From positions 5,270,001 to 5,334,000 of the forward strand of contig NC_039509.1 in assembly GCF_003672135.1 (NCBI RefSeq): DNA of 64,000 bases, in the 5' to 3' direction. The notes under the pieces were generated by a model that was not told the DNA's origin, made no database searches, and saw only the letters and a program-made list of their open reading frames with translations. Origin of the DNA: Ooceraea biroi. Taxonomy: Eukaryota > Arthropoda > Insecta > Hymenoptera > Formicidae. This document shows, piece by piece, positions 11,559 to 23,059 of this stretch; position 1 is the first letter of the stretch; each line of letters begins with the position of its first letter. The position numbers and the translations under genes are program-made.

Positions 11559-14127
11559 ATGAATTTAGAACTGTTAGGTAAATATATTAAATTATTTGAG
11601 ACTTGTACATGCAGTAAAAGGGAAATAATTTAATCAGAAAAAAGAAACTATTGAAAAATTATAAAAAATGCCCTTTTTTTCTTCTGAAAATTAACAGAAA
11701 TTATACTTGTACATTTTATTTCTTATTAGTTTTACAATATTGTGTATTCTTTAAAACACACGATTGACACATGACAGATTTCCTAACCTCACAACTGTCA
11801 CTTTTTAACACTTCGTAACTTCTTTTCTATCTGAGAGCGGCGATTTTAACTTACATATTCGTGTTTTACGCACAAAAATACACAATACTGTAAAATTTCA
11901 AGCAAAATCGGAGAGGATGACGCTCTCCTTCAATTTTATCATGGTATTTATCCCTCGAATAAGATTAATATATTTTTGCAGAATCGTTTGGTCAAAACTA
12001 TCCGGAGGTATGTCCTCAATATTAATCATGTTTTTATTAACGAAATAGAGAGATTAAAATATATATTATTTGTAATAATTAATTTTATTAGGAATTTGAT
12101 GGTACATTAGATTGCATATCCCTTGCTGTAACTTGTACATTTAATAAAAGAGGTACTCTACTTGCTGTTGGGTGCAACGATGGCAGAATCGTAATTTGGG
12201 ATTTTCTCACCCGTGGTATAGCTAAGATTATTAGTGCTCATGTGCATCCTGTATGCTCATTGAGGTATATATAATATTTCTTTTTATCTGTATGTATCGA
12301 ATATACATGAAAATTAACACTGAATCTATTGTGGTTTTTTTAGTTGGTCTCGAAATGGTCATAAACTGTTGAGTGCTTCTACAGATAATAACGTGTGTAT
12401 ATGGGATGTTCTATCTGGAGAATGCGATCAAAAATACAGATTTCCTTCGCCAATATTGAAAGTGCAGTTTCATCCAAGAAATCTGAATAAATTTTTGGTA
12501 TGCCCAATGCGCCATGCCGCTGTTATGGTGGATGTTGAAGGAACGCACAAGGTTATTCCACTTGACGAAGATGTACGTAATACATATTATATATTAATTT
12601 TTATTAATTAATTAAATGCTGATAAATAACTGATTTTAAAATAGAGAAACATAACGCTTTGTATAAACTTAATATTTACTTATGTCAATCATGGAATATT
12701 TTGCATATATTGCTTTCCTTAATTTAATATAATCCTACTTAAATCCTATGTAAATAATTATTATATATATATATGGAATACATTTAATATACAATAAATA
12801 TGTATGGTAAAATATTCTTTTAATTTCAGAGTGATTTAAATATAGTAGCATCGTTTGATCGACGCGGAGATTATGTATATACCGGGAATGCTCGTGGCAG
12901 AGTTTTAGTTCTCGATGCTGAAACGTTAATTGTAAAGGCTTCTTATAAGATATCGCAAGGCACTGCTAGCAATACGGCGGTAAAAAGTATAGAATTTGCA
13001 CGGCGTGGTTCTTGTTTCTTAGTTAACACATCCGATAGAGTGATTCGCGTATACGACAGTACTGAGATATTAACGTGTGGTAAGAACGGTGAGCCCGAGC
13101 CTATTCAAAAGTTGCAAGATCTTGTAAATAAAACAATGTGGAAGAAATGCTGCTTCTCGGGCGATGGAGAATACGTGTGCGCCGGGTCAGCGAGACAACA
13201 TGCGTTGTATGTGTGGGAGAAAAGCATTGGCAATTTGGTGAAAATATTACACGGAACTAAAGGCGAGCTGCTACTCGATGTTGTGGTAAGGAAATTTATC
13301 TTCCCTTACCTTATTATCTTATTATTTTCAAAATTGAATTGAATTAATAACACAAGATATTGGACTCTTTTTCTCGTAACAGTGGCATCCAGTGAGACCA
13401 ATAATTGCCTCGATATCGTCAGGTGTAGTTTCTATTTGGGCACAAAATCAAGTAGAGAATTGGTCTGCGTTTGCGCCAGATTTTAAAGAGTTAGACGAAA
13501 ATGTTGAGTACGAGGAACGAGAAAGTGAATTTGACTTGAGCGATGAAGACAAGTCTGTAGTACAGGGAGAGGAAGCGCAGGATGAAGAAATAGAAGTGGA
13601 TGTTGCATCGATCGATCGAGTTGCTGCATTTTGCAGCTCTGACGAAGAAACTGAAGATATTGGTTCTCTCCAATTTTTACCTATATCTCCCGATGTGGAA
13701 GATTCTGAAGATAATCAGGTGACGCCGCACGAACCACCGATGAAGAAACATCGTTCCCATGATATAAATTTGCAAGGCGCACCGACTGATGGTAAGATTT
13801 CAGTGATGCAAAATGATTATATTTAGAGGCGGCTCTGGATCCTAAGGCCGGTTCTACAATGAGAATTTAAGACATAAGATTGAAGCTTTAAGCTGTAAGA
13901 GATTGACCAGTCACAGTCGGAAAAGAAATCGTGATTGTGATTGATCAATTTCTTATGGTTTCAATCTTAAGTTTTATACCTTAAATTCTCATTGTAGAAC
14001 TCGCTTAATATTCTATGATATTGACATAACATAATTTACAGAAACTCATCCCCTACTGAATAAAGGAAAAGATAAACCAACCACTAAAAAGGGAAGACCG
14101 AGGCTAGAACATAGAAAAGGAAAATAA
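11559..14127 (+). CDS. Rbbp5: Retinoblastoma-binding protein 5 homologue (COMPASS/MLL core subunit), 7 exons
   Basis: Exons 11559-11577, 11982-12007, 12092-12264, 12344-12572, 12830-13285, 13383-13791 and 14042-14127 join in phase to 465 aa. N-terminal MNLELLESFGQNYPEEFDG is the conserved RBBP5 start. WD40 blades fill about residues 20-325 (for example GCNDGRIVIWD and SASTDNNVCIWD). The acidic segment ENVEYEERESEF (about 340-351) plus EEIEVDV (about 369-375) is the activation/Ash2L-binding region, followed by AAFCSSDEE. The basic tail is GKDKPTTKKGRPRLEHRKGK. In the family this subunit stimulates H3K4 methylation by SET1/MLL/Trr complexes in the nucleus. The length is close to other insect RBBP5 (human is 538). 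AATAAA at 14405 lies downstream. Introns 1 and 6 carry foldback elements. Confidence 0.96.
11728..11896. repeat. Imperfect foldback element in RBBP5 intron 1
   Basis: The left arm (about 11728-11759, TTTTACAATATTGTGTATT then TTAAAACAC) is repeated in reverse complement at 11861-11896 (GTGTTTTACGC then ATACACAATACTGTAAAAT), with a few mismatches and an internal gap. It is consistent with a decayed MITE. Confidence 0.6.
13851..14000. repeat. 150-bp foldback MITE in RBBP5 intron 6
   Basis: Outer 21-bp perfect inverted repeats (GTTCTACAATGAGAATTTAA... at 13851 and its complement ending at 14000) continue inward as imperfectly paired sequence, so nearly the whole element can fold on itself. A diverged relative appears to lie at about 14560-14645 downstream of the gene (shared GACCAATGG/ATTGTAGAA-like segments). 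Confidence 0.75.
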
Positions 14128-15396
14128 TTTAACATGTAAGATATTGTGTAATTCTTTTACATGATTATCTAAAAGAATGTTTTCTTATAATTATACAGTT
14201 TTTATATCTTATATCAATATTTTCTTCCTCCTTTTTTTTTCTCTTATCGTAAATTCCTTAATTTTAAAGGTGTAATATGTTAAACGTATTTTAGAACTCA
14301 AACTTGTATTTGTCTTTAACACCTGTTCCCTGCCGCGTTTACTATTTTCGATACAACATTACTGAAACTCATTTTCAGGCCAAGTGATATTTTTATCATT
14401 GGTAAATAAAGTGCAACAAAATATATGATGATGTTTGTTAAGTCGCATCAAGTTTCGCTATTTACTCTAAAAAATAAATTTCCAGCAAAAAAATTATCTA
14501 TTTTTTCGCTTTTTCTCAGATAATTTTTGTAATATAAAACCGTGTACCGTTTTTATATGAAGTAAGAAGTGACCGATCGAAATCGATTATTTCAAAAATT
14601 GACCAATGGCAACTTTTCTTACTTACTGACAATTGTAGAATGGGCTTCATGCGAGCGTTACTTCTAGTTATACTATGGTTCATGGCTAAGTCCCCGTTTA
14701 CGCGCAGTACAATAATTAAGTTACAATAATTTGAGTAAGTTACTGCAGAAGTAACGCTCGCGTAAAGAATATAATTCAGCGTTCCTAGTTAAAAAATAAT
14801 ATTAGGCTTTCATTCCATTCGAGCGAAACAACCTAAACATGGCGTAGCCAATCAGATTTATCAGATTTAATTTGATTTTTATTCTGTTCGGATGCCGTTA
14901 TTCTCTGCCTAAAAACCTTACGTTTTTTAAATTATTTAAATATTATTTCATAACAAGAAAAGATCCAAGATTTTTGTAAAAAAAGCTTCTACGCATTTTA
15001 AAACTTATCGAAAAGAAAGAATGTGAACTTGTTATTTGCTGCGTGTGCGGCCATCCGTTTCGTTCGAGACGCGTATCGACGATGTTTCCCGTCCGAAAGG
15101 AGAAAAAAATCCTGGCGCTGCGCATGCTCGAGAGATCGCAAAGCAGGAGCTTTGCGCGGCTGCCGTGGCGCCTGGCGAGACGGCGCAGGGCGAGAGGACC
15201 GGAGGGAGGGGAAAGAGGCGAAAGGGAGTGGAGTGCACGGTTACCCGGGCAGCCATTGCTAGAAATTTGTACGATATCGTGAGCGTGAGCTCGAGTGTCG
15301 TACGGTATACGAACGAAAAATCTAGGAAGATCAGCGGCCATCCTCTTAGCAAAGTGGTCTGTGTAAAAATCTAGACGCACACGAGAGCCTGGCCTG
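14128..15396. promoter_or_regulatory. RBBP5 3' flank and CpG-rich PP1 promoter / 5' UTR
   Basis: To about 14900 the DNA is AT-rich with foldback pieces (14651-14761). From about 15040 base composition switches to CpG-rich sequence that continues across PP1 exon 1 to about 15800. This is the likely PP1 promoter and leader. Many overlapping open frames on both strands here (15023-15854) are a consequence of the GC bias and show no protein family. Confidence 0.6.
14651..14761. repeat. Short inverted-repeat element
   Basis: 15-bp perfect inverted repeats GCGAGCGTTACTTCT (14651-14665) and its complement (14747-14761) bracket 81 bp. Probably a small MITE or foldback relic. Confidence 0.6.
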
Positions 15397-17893
15397 ATGG
15401 CTGAGACCGACAAGTTGAACATCGACAACATCATCGCTCGGCTTTTAGAAGGTAAAACTGCTCGATTGATGTGTGCTGCTTCGGCAAAAAGGAAAAGGGG
15501 GCTGGCGGCGACGCGAGACGACGCGAGTCTCGATCGTTCACTCGCTCGCCTGTCCGTTCATTCGTTCATTCGTTTGCTCGTCACTCGCGCTATCTCGCTC
15601 GCTTCGTCGCGTACGATCCTCCGCGCTCTTTGCGTGCCGTGTCACGACACACCCGCGCGATCCGGCCTCTTCCGCTCTCAAGGACGGTGAAGTATCATCC
15701 TGACCATTATCTTTTGCCTCCGCCGTTACGCAATGTCCCCGAAACTGGTGACCGCGTCTCGACGGACCCGCCACCCCCTGTGAAGGTGGCACACGCCTTG
15801 GTTTGTTTATGTGAATCAAAGTTGACAACTGTGTATGTACGTACACCTGCCTAGATGTCTATGCGTCTTGGTCCTACACAAGATTTAGTTTCCCTGCATG
15901 ACACATCGTACAGCTTTTACATGTCAGCAAACGTTTGCTTCTTAGCAACTTTATTCTCCTGACCAGCAAAAATTGGTATTTTATTGTTGGATTGGGCTTA
16001 AGTGAGCAAACTGGTTGATTTGCGCTTCTTTGTTTTAGCAAATAAAGGAATATTATAGGTGAATTTCATTTTTTTTAGAATTTCAGTGAAGCAAGTGTTT
16101 ATGGGTAGAAAGCTCATTCCTGTAATGTTTTGTGTTGCTTTTTGTGAAAGCACTGTGTGATGCAACATTCGACAGATTTTCTGCAATGCCATGTATTGTT
16201 AAAATGTACAGATGAAGTTAGAATTTCGTTTGGTATACTTCTTTTAAAATATGTATATCTCTCATTTTGAAGATAGTAAATAATATAAATTAGTGATTTA
16301 TATGAATATGATTCATATTTTTGTGGTACTATTATGATTGATATTGATGCCAAAAAATATTTACAATATTAAATTTATTTTCTATACATTATCTCTTTAG
16401 CATATTTACTGAAAGATAATATATAATCAAATATATGAATAGAAAGTGATGTGTGAAAGTGATGTCAGTAAAATACAATTTGCAATATAGGATAATGCTT
16501 GTGTTGATTATTAATATTTCTTGTACTGATATTATCATCATGCTGTAGTAATAAAAATATTGCATTTTTATATATTTTTAGTACGAGGAGCCAGGCCAGG
16601 TAAAAATGTTCAGTTAACAGAAGTGGAGATTAGAGGACTGTGTCTCAAGTCGCGTGAAATTTTCCTTTCGCAACCCATTCTTCTAGAACTCGAAGCACCA
16701 TTGAAAATATGTGGTAAGCATTAGAAAACATTAAATTGGAGTATTAAAGAAGAATGATTTATTATGATTCGAATGATCATCATTTTCTTCTTGCAAGGTG
16801 ACATTCACGGACAATATTATGACCTGTTGCGATTGTTCGAATACGGTGGTTTTCCTCCTGAAAGCAATTATCTCTTCCTGGGAGATTACGTCGATAGAGG
16901 GAAACAATCGTTAGAGACCATCTGTCTTCTTCTCGCGTACAAGATCAAGTACCCAGAAAATTTTTTCTTGCTAAGAGGAAATCATGAGTGTGCGTCCATT
17001 AATAGGATATATGGATTTTATGATGAATGTGAGTATCAAGAAAGATATAAAAATAATTGATCAATAATTGATATTATTTTTATATAATTATTATACAATA
17101 TTATATAATATTAAATAAGACAATAATTATATGATATCAATCAAGATAAAAATAATACTTTATAAGATTTTTAACTCAAGTATTTACCATCATTTGTTAT
17201 CATCACCTGCACAGATAATTCCTTTGCTTCCAGGTAAACGTCGCTACAACATTAAGCTATGGAAAACGTTTACCGATTGTTTCAATTGTCTACCAGTCGC
17301 CGCTATAGTAGATGAAAAGATATTCTGCTGTCACGGAGGCTTGAGTCCAGATCTGCAGAGTATGGAGCAGATCAGGCGTATCATGCGGCCGACAGACGTA
17401 CCTGATCAGGGACTACTCTGTGATTTGTTGTGGTCCGACCCCGACAAGGATACCATGGGCTGGGGGGAGAACGATCGCGGAGTGTCGTTCACGTTTGGTG
17501 CCGAAGTAGTTGCCAAATTCTTACACAAACATGATTTTGATCTTATATGCCGTGCGCATCAGGTAAAAACGTCTTAAAAAATTTCACAGTGCATGTGCTT
17601 TGGAATTTTCGTAGGATTATGATGTATCGAAAATTTTCTCATCCTTTTTTCAGGTCGTGGAGGATGGTTACGAATTTTTTGCCAAACGACAATTAGTGAC
17701 TTTGTTCTCGGCTCCGAATTACTGCGGCGAGTTTGACAATGCAGGTGCTATGATGTCTGTAGACGAGACCCTCATGTGCAGTTTCCAAATTTTGAAGCCG
17801 GCCGATAAGAGGAAGTTCACTTACGGCGGCCTGAACGCGGGACGGCCGGTGACGCCGCCACGGGGAGCGAACAACAAGAACAAGAAGAAGTGA
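15397..17893 (+). CDS. Serine/threonine protein phosphatase PP1 catalytic subunit (alpha-type), 5 exons
   Basis: Exons 15397-15451, 16582-16713, 16798-17028, 17234-17562 and 17654-17893 join in phase to 328 aa. MAETDKLNIDNIIARLLEVR opens the protein. Metal-site motifs GDIHG (D64, H66), GDYVDRG (D92), RGNHE (N124, H125), the CCHGGL histidine near 173 and CRAHQVVEDG near 248 are all at canonical PP1 numbering. LFSAPNYCGEFDNAGA is the beta12-beta13 loop. The tail RPVTPPRGANNKNKKK holds the conserved TPPR Cdk site. PP1 catalytic subunits dephosphorylate many substrates through regulatory partners. Sequence best fits the PP1-alpha group (Pp1-87B/Pp1alpha-96A like) rather than the beta type; I do not assign one Drosophila name. 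Confidence 0.97.
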
Positions 17894-20800
17894 AAAGCCT
17901 CGTCTTTTCAAATGCGACGCTTAGGAACTTACGACTGCTACTTTTCGACCCACCATTTGTTGAGATGTTAAGTTCTTGTAAGACAAAAAAAAGGAGAGAG
18001 AGAGGGAGGGAGGGAGAAGAACAGAGAACGAGAGAGAGGGAGTTATATATAATAATAATTATTATAATTATTATTCTCAGTTATAATTATCATTATTTTA
18101 TTGACTACACTTGAAGCCCGCAGAGAGTTAGAATCATAAATGTGTCGATCGGAAAATCCGGAGAGGCGTTGCTCTTCACAGAAATTGTCGAAAGTAGTAA
18201 ATGATAGCGTTTGTAACTATAAATGTTATTGTATAAAAAAAAAACATAGTAACGACGAAGCCAATATATCGACGACGAGAGGTGATTGTACGATCGCAGC
18301 ATTCTCAATAGTAATTGCAAAAAGTAAGAGCGTAACGTACTTTGATTATAGTTCACTTCTAGCATTCGTGAGTCATGATTTCTGTTGATCCATCGCTTGT
18401 ATCTACTCATCAGCCTGTAATTGTTAATTTATCGAAATCTCTTGATAGTTTTTGTGGTATAACAGAGTCGACAATTATCGCGCACTGTCACAACATAATC
18501 CTTGCTTCACATTAGCATGTACCGTATCATTAACGAGAATATCGATATTCTAGTAATAAACCAGCAATCGTCTAGACTTATTTCTCTAAAGTATGATAGA
18601 TAATTACATAGCTCGGTACTTCCGTAAGTTGCACATGTTTGTAAACTGTATATCTATTATATCTCGTACATATACTTTTATAAATATACATTTATATGAA
18701 TTATAAAAAATACACAGGGCAAAGAGAGAAGGAACGTTCTTCGTTCCAGGAATAAGAATCAGAACGTTGAATGAATAAACTAATGTACATTTGTCGTTTT
18801 GGTCTCCTATTAGCCGACAGAAGTAAGTATCGCGATTATTCGGCAGCAAGGCTTCTCTGGATTAATTACAATGACTATATAGTCCGTAAACGTGGACGAG
18901 TATTAATTAATAAAGTCGCATTGTATAGTCAGTCTATGTCATCACCGTAAATAAGGTTCTAATTTCGAAATAATACCAAAAGAAAAAAAAAAGTTACGAT
19001 CGGGAGTTTTTCTTTCCCAATCACGATCATGAACGAGGATAGTTCTCTCCTAAACGAAACAAATCATCGACACTAATCTTCTATGCTAAACTAAAATACA
19101 CTTGACGACACTTGATTCATTGAAATTTTTTCTTTTTTTCACTCACGTCCAGAGTCCCATTAGCCAATGCATGAATAATATTACAGTTAACTCGGATAAC
19201 GACAGAAAAAATAGAATATTCATGAAAAATTTCGACAAGAGGATTTTGCAGGATCGAAACTCGCGTTTCACACTTGTATATTAATTTCTTTTTATAAATA
19301 AAATTCACACGTTAAAGTAGTTGTTTTTTTAGTGAATGTATACGTCCACTGTCTCGGTAGATAATTTCGGACAATTCTGATACGACTGGATTGATTGCGG
19401 TTTATTTTGGATTAAGCGATTCTCAGTACTGCACATGTAACATATTTAATTTTGTCTATAAATATATCGCGGATACTTATGTAATGTATATCTTGCAAGA
19501 ATACTATTTAAATACAGCTCCTATTTGTATTTCTTACTCTAGATGTAACTCTATCTGCATTAAACGTGTAGACGTGCAGAACGTATACGAATATTATAAA
19601 TGTAAAATTAGCACCAATCATCATCGTATTTTATTGATTTTTTTTCAATAATAGTGTTCGTAAGTTTTGGTTTGTGTCAATTTCAGTAACATTAATATTT
19701 ATCATTATTAAATAAAGGTTTGCCCTAGGTACATTATCTGCAAACCATTTTCTGCTATAGTTTTGTTACTATGTAGGTATGCACATAATTTTAGTGAAAG
19801 TATTTAAAATTAGGTAAAAAATGTTGATACATTCCAGAGGCAATAAGGAGAAGAGAAAGATGTGAAAAGGAATAGATTTAATTTATGATCAATATTATCT
19901 TTTATTATACATATAATTATAATATGTGTATAATAACTATCTTTAATTTTCTAAGCAAAGCAAAATTTAAAAAAAAATTTTAATTTAAAGCAAAATTTGG
20001 TTTAGAAATTTTGATTTAGAAATTTCGGCGCTTTTCCTCTAGTCCTTAATCATGGCACAACAAAGATTTATAAGTTTATGTGTGTACGCGCATGCAGAAG
20101 AATGTATGCAGAAAGAATGCGTCATTATTAATTAATTAGAATGAATTTTAGCACTTGTTTCGTTGAAGTTCGTTAAAAAGTGATACAGGCAAAATTTAGT
20201 GGTACGATAAAGTAAGTAATATTTTTTTATTAATTCTTTCCTTCATTGCAAAATGATGTATTGCAAATGTGCAATTGCATTTTTTTCTTTCATGCATATC
20301 TTTCCTACGTACGTAAATTGATTTTTCTGTTGTGCTATGAATATTAGGCGCTCAAATTAATTCGATGCTTTTCTTGAAGAAATTGAGCCTTTATTACAAT
20401 AATAATAAGAAACATGTCAATCTTCGAAATATTCGCCAACATTTTTTAATACTTTTCTCTATCTCTATACCGAGCAGAGAGGGGATGATAAATTCTCTCT
20501 CGAAAAAAAGAAAGTAAATAAATCTCAATGTCTTGAAAAAAAAGCACCGAATTAATTTGTACATCCAATGCTTTATTCAAGATGTTCAAACGTATCACTG
20601 TTACATAACGATATTTTTTTACCTGCTTGTTTATATTCCCTATTAAAGTATCAAAATGATCACTATTTGTGTTTTTAAACATTTACTTCAATTTGTTTTT
20701 TTAAGTTTTTAACAATAAATAAATAGGCATGAATATATACTTTGTGTTTGAAATAATTCTATAGCAAAAAGTCCAGAGAATTTAATTTAAGTTAGGCGAA

Positions 20801-21990
20801 TATGACAGCAAAAGTATCAGATTAGATGTTCCAAACTATTCTTTATCATAAAATTTTTCTTAAATGACTTGTTGCTATAATAATGTATGCACATAGTTTT
20901 GTTATTTAAAATTTATAATATTTAAAATTTATTTGTGCTTGCAGAGGAATATATTAATTATTTATTGCAGAAAAAATAACTGGCACATATTCTAGAAAAT
21001 GTCAATATCTCAATATTCATTGCCTTATGCGTTCTCAAGTATTTATAATCAATGTATAATCATAAACACAGTAATATGTGACGGTGGAACGGTGGTTTAA
21101 ATATTTCCTCGAGTAAAGCATACGCGCCACTTAAAAATTTCAAATATCTCATGCAATGTTTACTTCTCGAGTGCCTCAACCTGACACTTTTATACGCAGA
21201 ATTTTCGCAGGAAAATCTATTTATGTATAAAGGAAAATATGATTCCGTTAAAGAAAAAGTGCAATTACATTTTTTCATTCCATTGTTACATGTATGGAAA
21301 GGATAAATCGATAAAAAATAAACTTGTAAGAAATAAAAGATACACAGTATAAATAGAAGATACAATTAATAAATAAAATTATAAATTATAAATAAATAAA
21401 ATAGAAGATACAATTAATTATTTTTTCTTTCTTCATCCAAACATGTGCTAGAATCTATCCCAATTTCATGATGTATGAAATCCTCTCTTGTATGTATATG
21501 TGTAGGATAGGAATAGATATGCATGATGCGTGTGTGCGCGCGCGCCTTATAAAAATTTCTTCATATTATGATAACTGTTTCACGAAGATAATTTGTTCTA
21601 CAGTTTTAAATATCTTGTACCTCTCTGAGAAGTTTTATTTAAGAAACTTATATTTGCGAATATGTACTTGGTAGTAACATTGAGTGATTTACGTTAAACA
21701 TCAATATACATATGATGATGTCAAATAACTATATTTGATAATATTAAATTATTATAATAAATAAAAATATTAATAAAACTTGAGAGACAAGTATTTAGAA
21801 GTCAGAAAAATAAAAAGGTACGATTATTATGGCCAAATGGTAAGAGCGCAACAGTAATAAAACTGCGGCAATGTAAGTGGTACGTATATATTATGTACCA
21901 GTGCCCCTGAAAGGGTTAAACTTGAGATACATTCCCGGGTGGCGGGACGAAACGACCCATTCCTGAGTCCACCGTACCTACCTCTAATAT
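17894..21990. other. PP1 3' UTR and intergenic DNA
   Basis: Begins with the PP1 3' UTR, which includes a purine-rich GA microsatellite (about 17985-18040) and possible poly(A) signals at several places (for example AATAAA at 19711-19716), so its end is uncertain. Beyond that the DNA is AT-rich with one copy of a dispersed repeat at about 20350-20575. Short frames on both strands show no family resemblance or codon signature. Confidence 0.5.
20350..20575. repeat. Copy of a dispersed repeat family (copy A)
   Basis: Shares ordered blocks with other places in the window: TGAGCCTTTAT, TTCGCCA(A/T)CATTTT, AATACTTTTCTC, GAATTCTCTC-like, GAAAGTAAAT, AAAAGCACC and TTAATTTGTAC. Matching partial copies are at about 4190-4230, 45045-45115, 47110-47275 and 50610-50715. 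Probably a MITE or the end of a DNA transposon. Boundaries are not defined by eye. Confidence 0.6.
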
Positions 21991-23059
21991 GATTTCCACC
22001 TCGAGACTCCGCCTTCTGCCATCAAAACAGATGACTGAGGATCCGCGCAGCATCCTACAGTGGTCCATCGGCAGTTAGCGTGGGCGCTCGTGTAGGAGGA
22101 TCTTCCGAGAAGCCCTCCTCTGTTCCGTTTCCCACCCTAAGCTCTCGCTCTATCTCTCTAGAGAAGCGGGACAAGGAGGGCGAGAGAGAGAGAGAGAGGA
22201 AGAGGGGAGAGGGAGCGAAAAAAGAATGAGAGAAAGAGGGAAAGAGGGAGAGGGGACGTTCTCTACTTTGAGAGAGAATGATGCCTCGATGATAAGCCGC
22301 AAGTAGTCGCTCCGGTCGAGTTCTTTCCGATTTCTTCCCGGGATCCGGGAAGAAACGCGCGGCTTTGAGCGTCCTTGTCAACGTCCAGACGCGGAGGTGA
22401 GGACAAGTCCTGTTGGCGGTAGAGAGCGGTTTCATCTCGACGATGTCGGGAGTCGTCGGGTACTCGGGTAGAATTGGGACATCGGCATCGCGCGAAGTCT
22501 AAAGCTTGACAACATAGCCGAATCTTTTCTAATGGCAAGTCGCCTGAAGAGAAAGAGAGAAAGAGAATGCTGAAGCAATCCGTCTTCCGGTCTTACATTG
22601 CCGATGACACGATTGCATAAGAATAACAAACGAGGGAGGGATCGCAAATTTTTATGTAATCCAAGCACGTTTAATGCGCGGTCGATACGTATATTTTAGT
22701 TAAACATTGAACGACTATTACTGGTGTACGTGTCCCGAGATGCTGCTCAGGTGTATCGCACGTATATCCCCGAATGAGAGTGCGTTGATGAAAAAATAAG
22801 ATGAAAGTAATTCGCGAGTGCAAACGCTGTTCTCCTTTACTCAATTTATATGGAAAATGCCGAAGAATCGCGCGCGCACGCGCGCTCGCGTACAGTGTAT
22901 TTTGCGATACAAATTGTGATGTGTAATGCAAACTTACGTTGGCGTTTAATAAGTGTTTAGTTATGTAGTATTGAGGTACAGTAATGGTATATAGTGATTA
23001 TTAATGCTGATAGTGGTAATTGACGCTAACTCTTCTTCCCTCCCTCTCTCTTGATAAGC
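21991..23059. promoter_or_regulatory. CpG/GA-rich upstream region of the T-box gene
   Basis: A GC-richer block (about 21930-22640) includes a GA/GGGAGA simple-sequence stretch (22170-22260). It contrasts with the AT-rich surroundings and lies 0.4-1.1 kb before the T-box ATG, so it is a good candidate for the promoter and 5' UTR. A donor-like GGAG|GTGAGG near 22395 could belong to a non-coding first exon. Reading frames on the minus strand here are compositional artefacts. Confidence 0.5.

Noticed and set aside
15023..15854. Many overlapping open frames on both strands
   Set aside because: They lie in the CpG-rich PP1 promoter/exon 1 region, overlap one another in several frames and have Arg/Ser-rich composition expected from GC bias; no family resemblance.
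22055..22668. Minus-strand open frames upstream of the T-box gene
   Set aside because: Low-complexity Ser/Pro/Leu from GA-rich simple sequence on the other strand.
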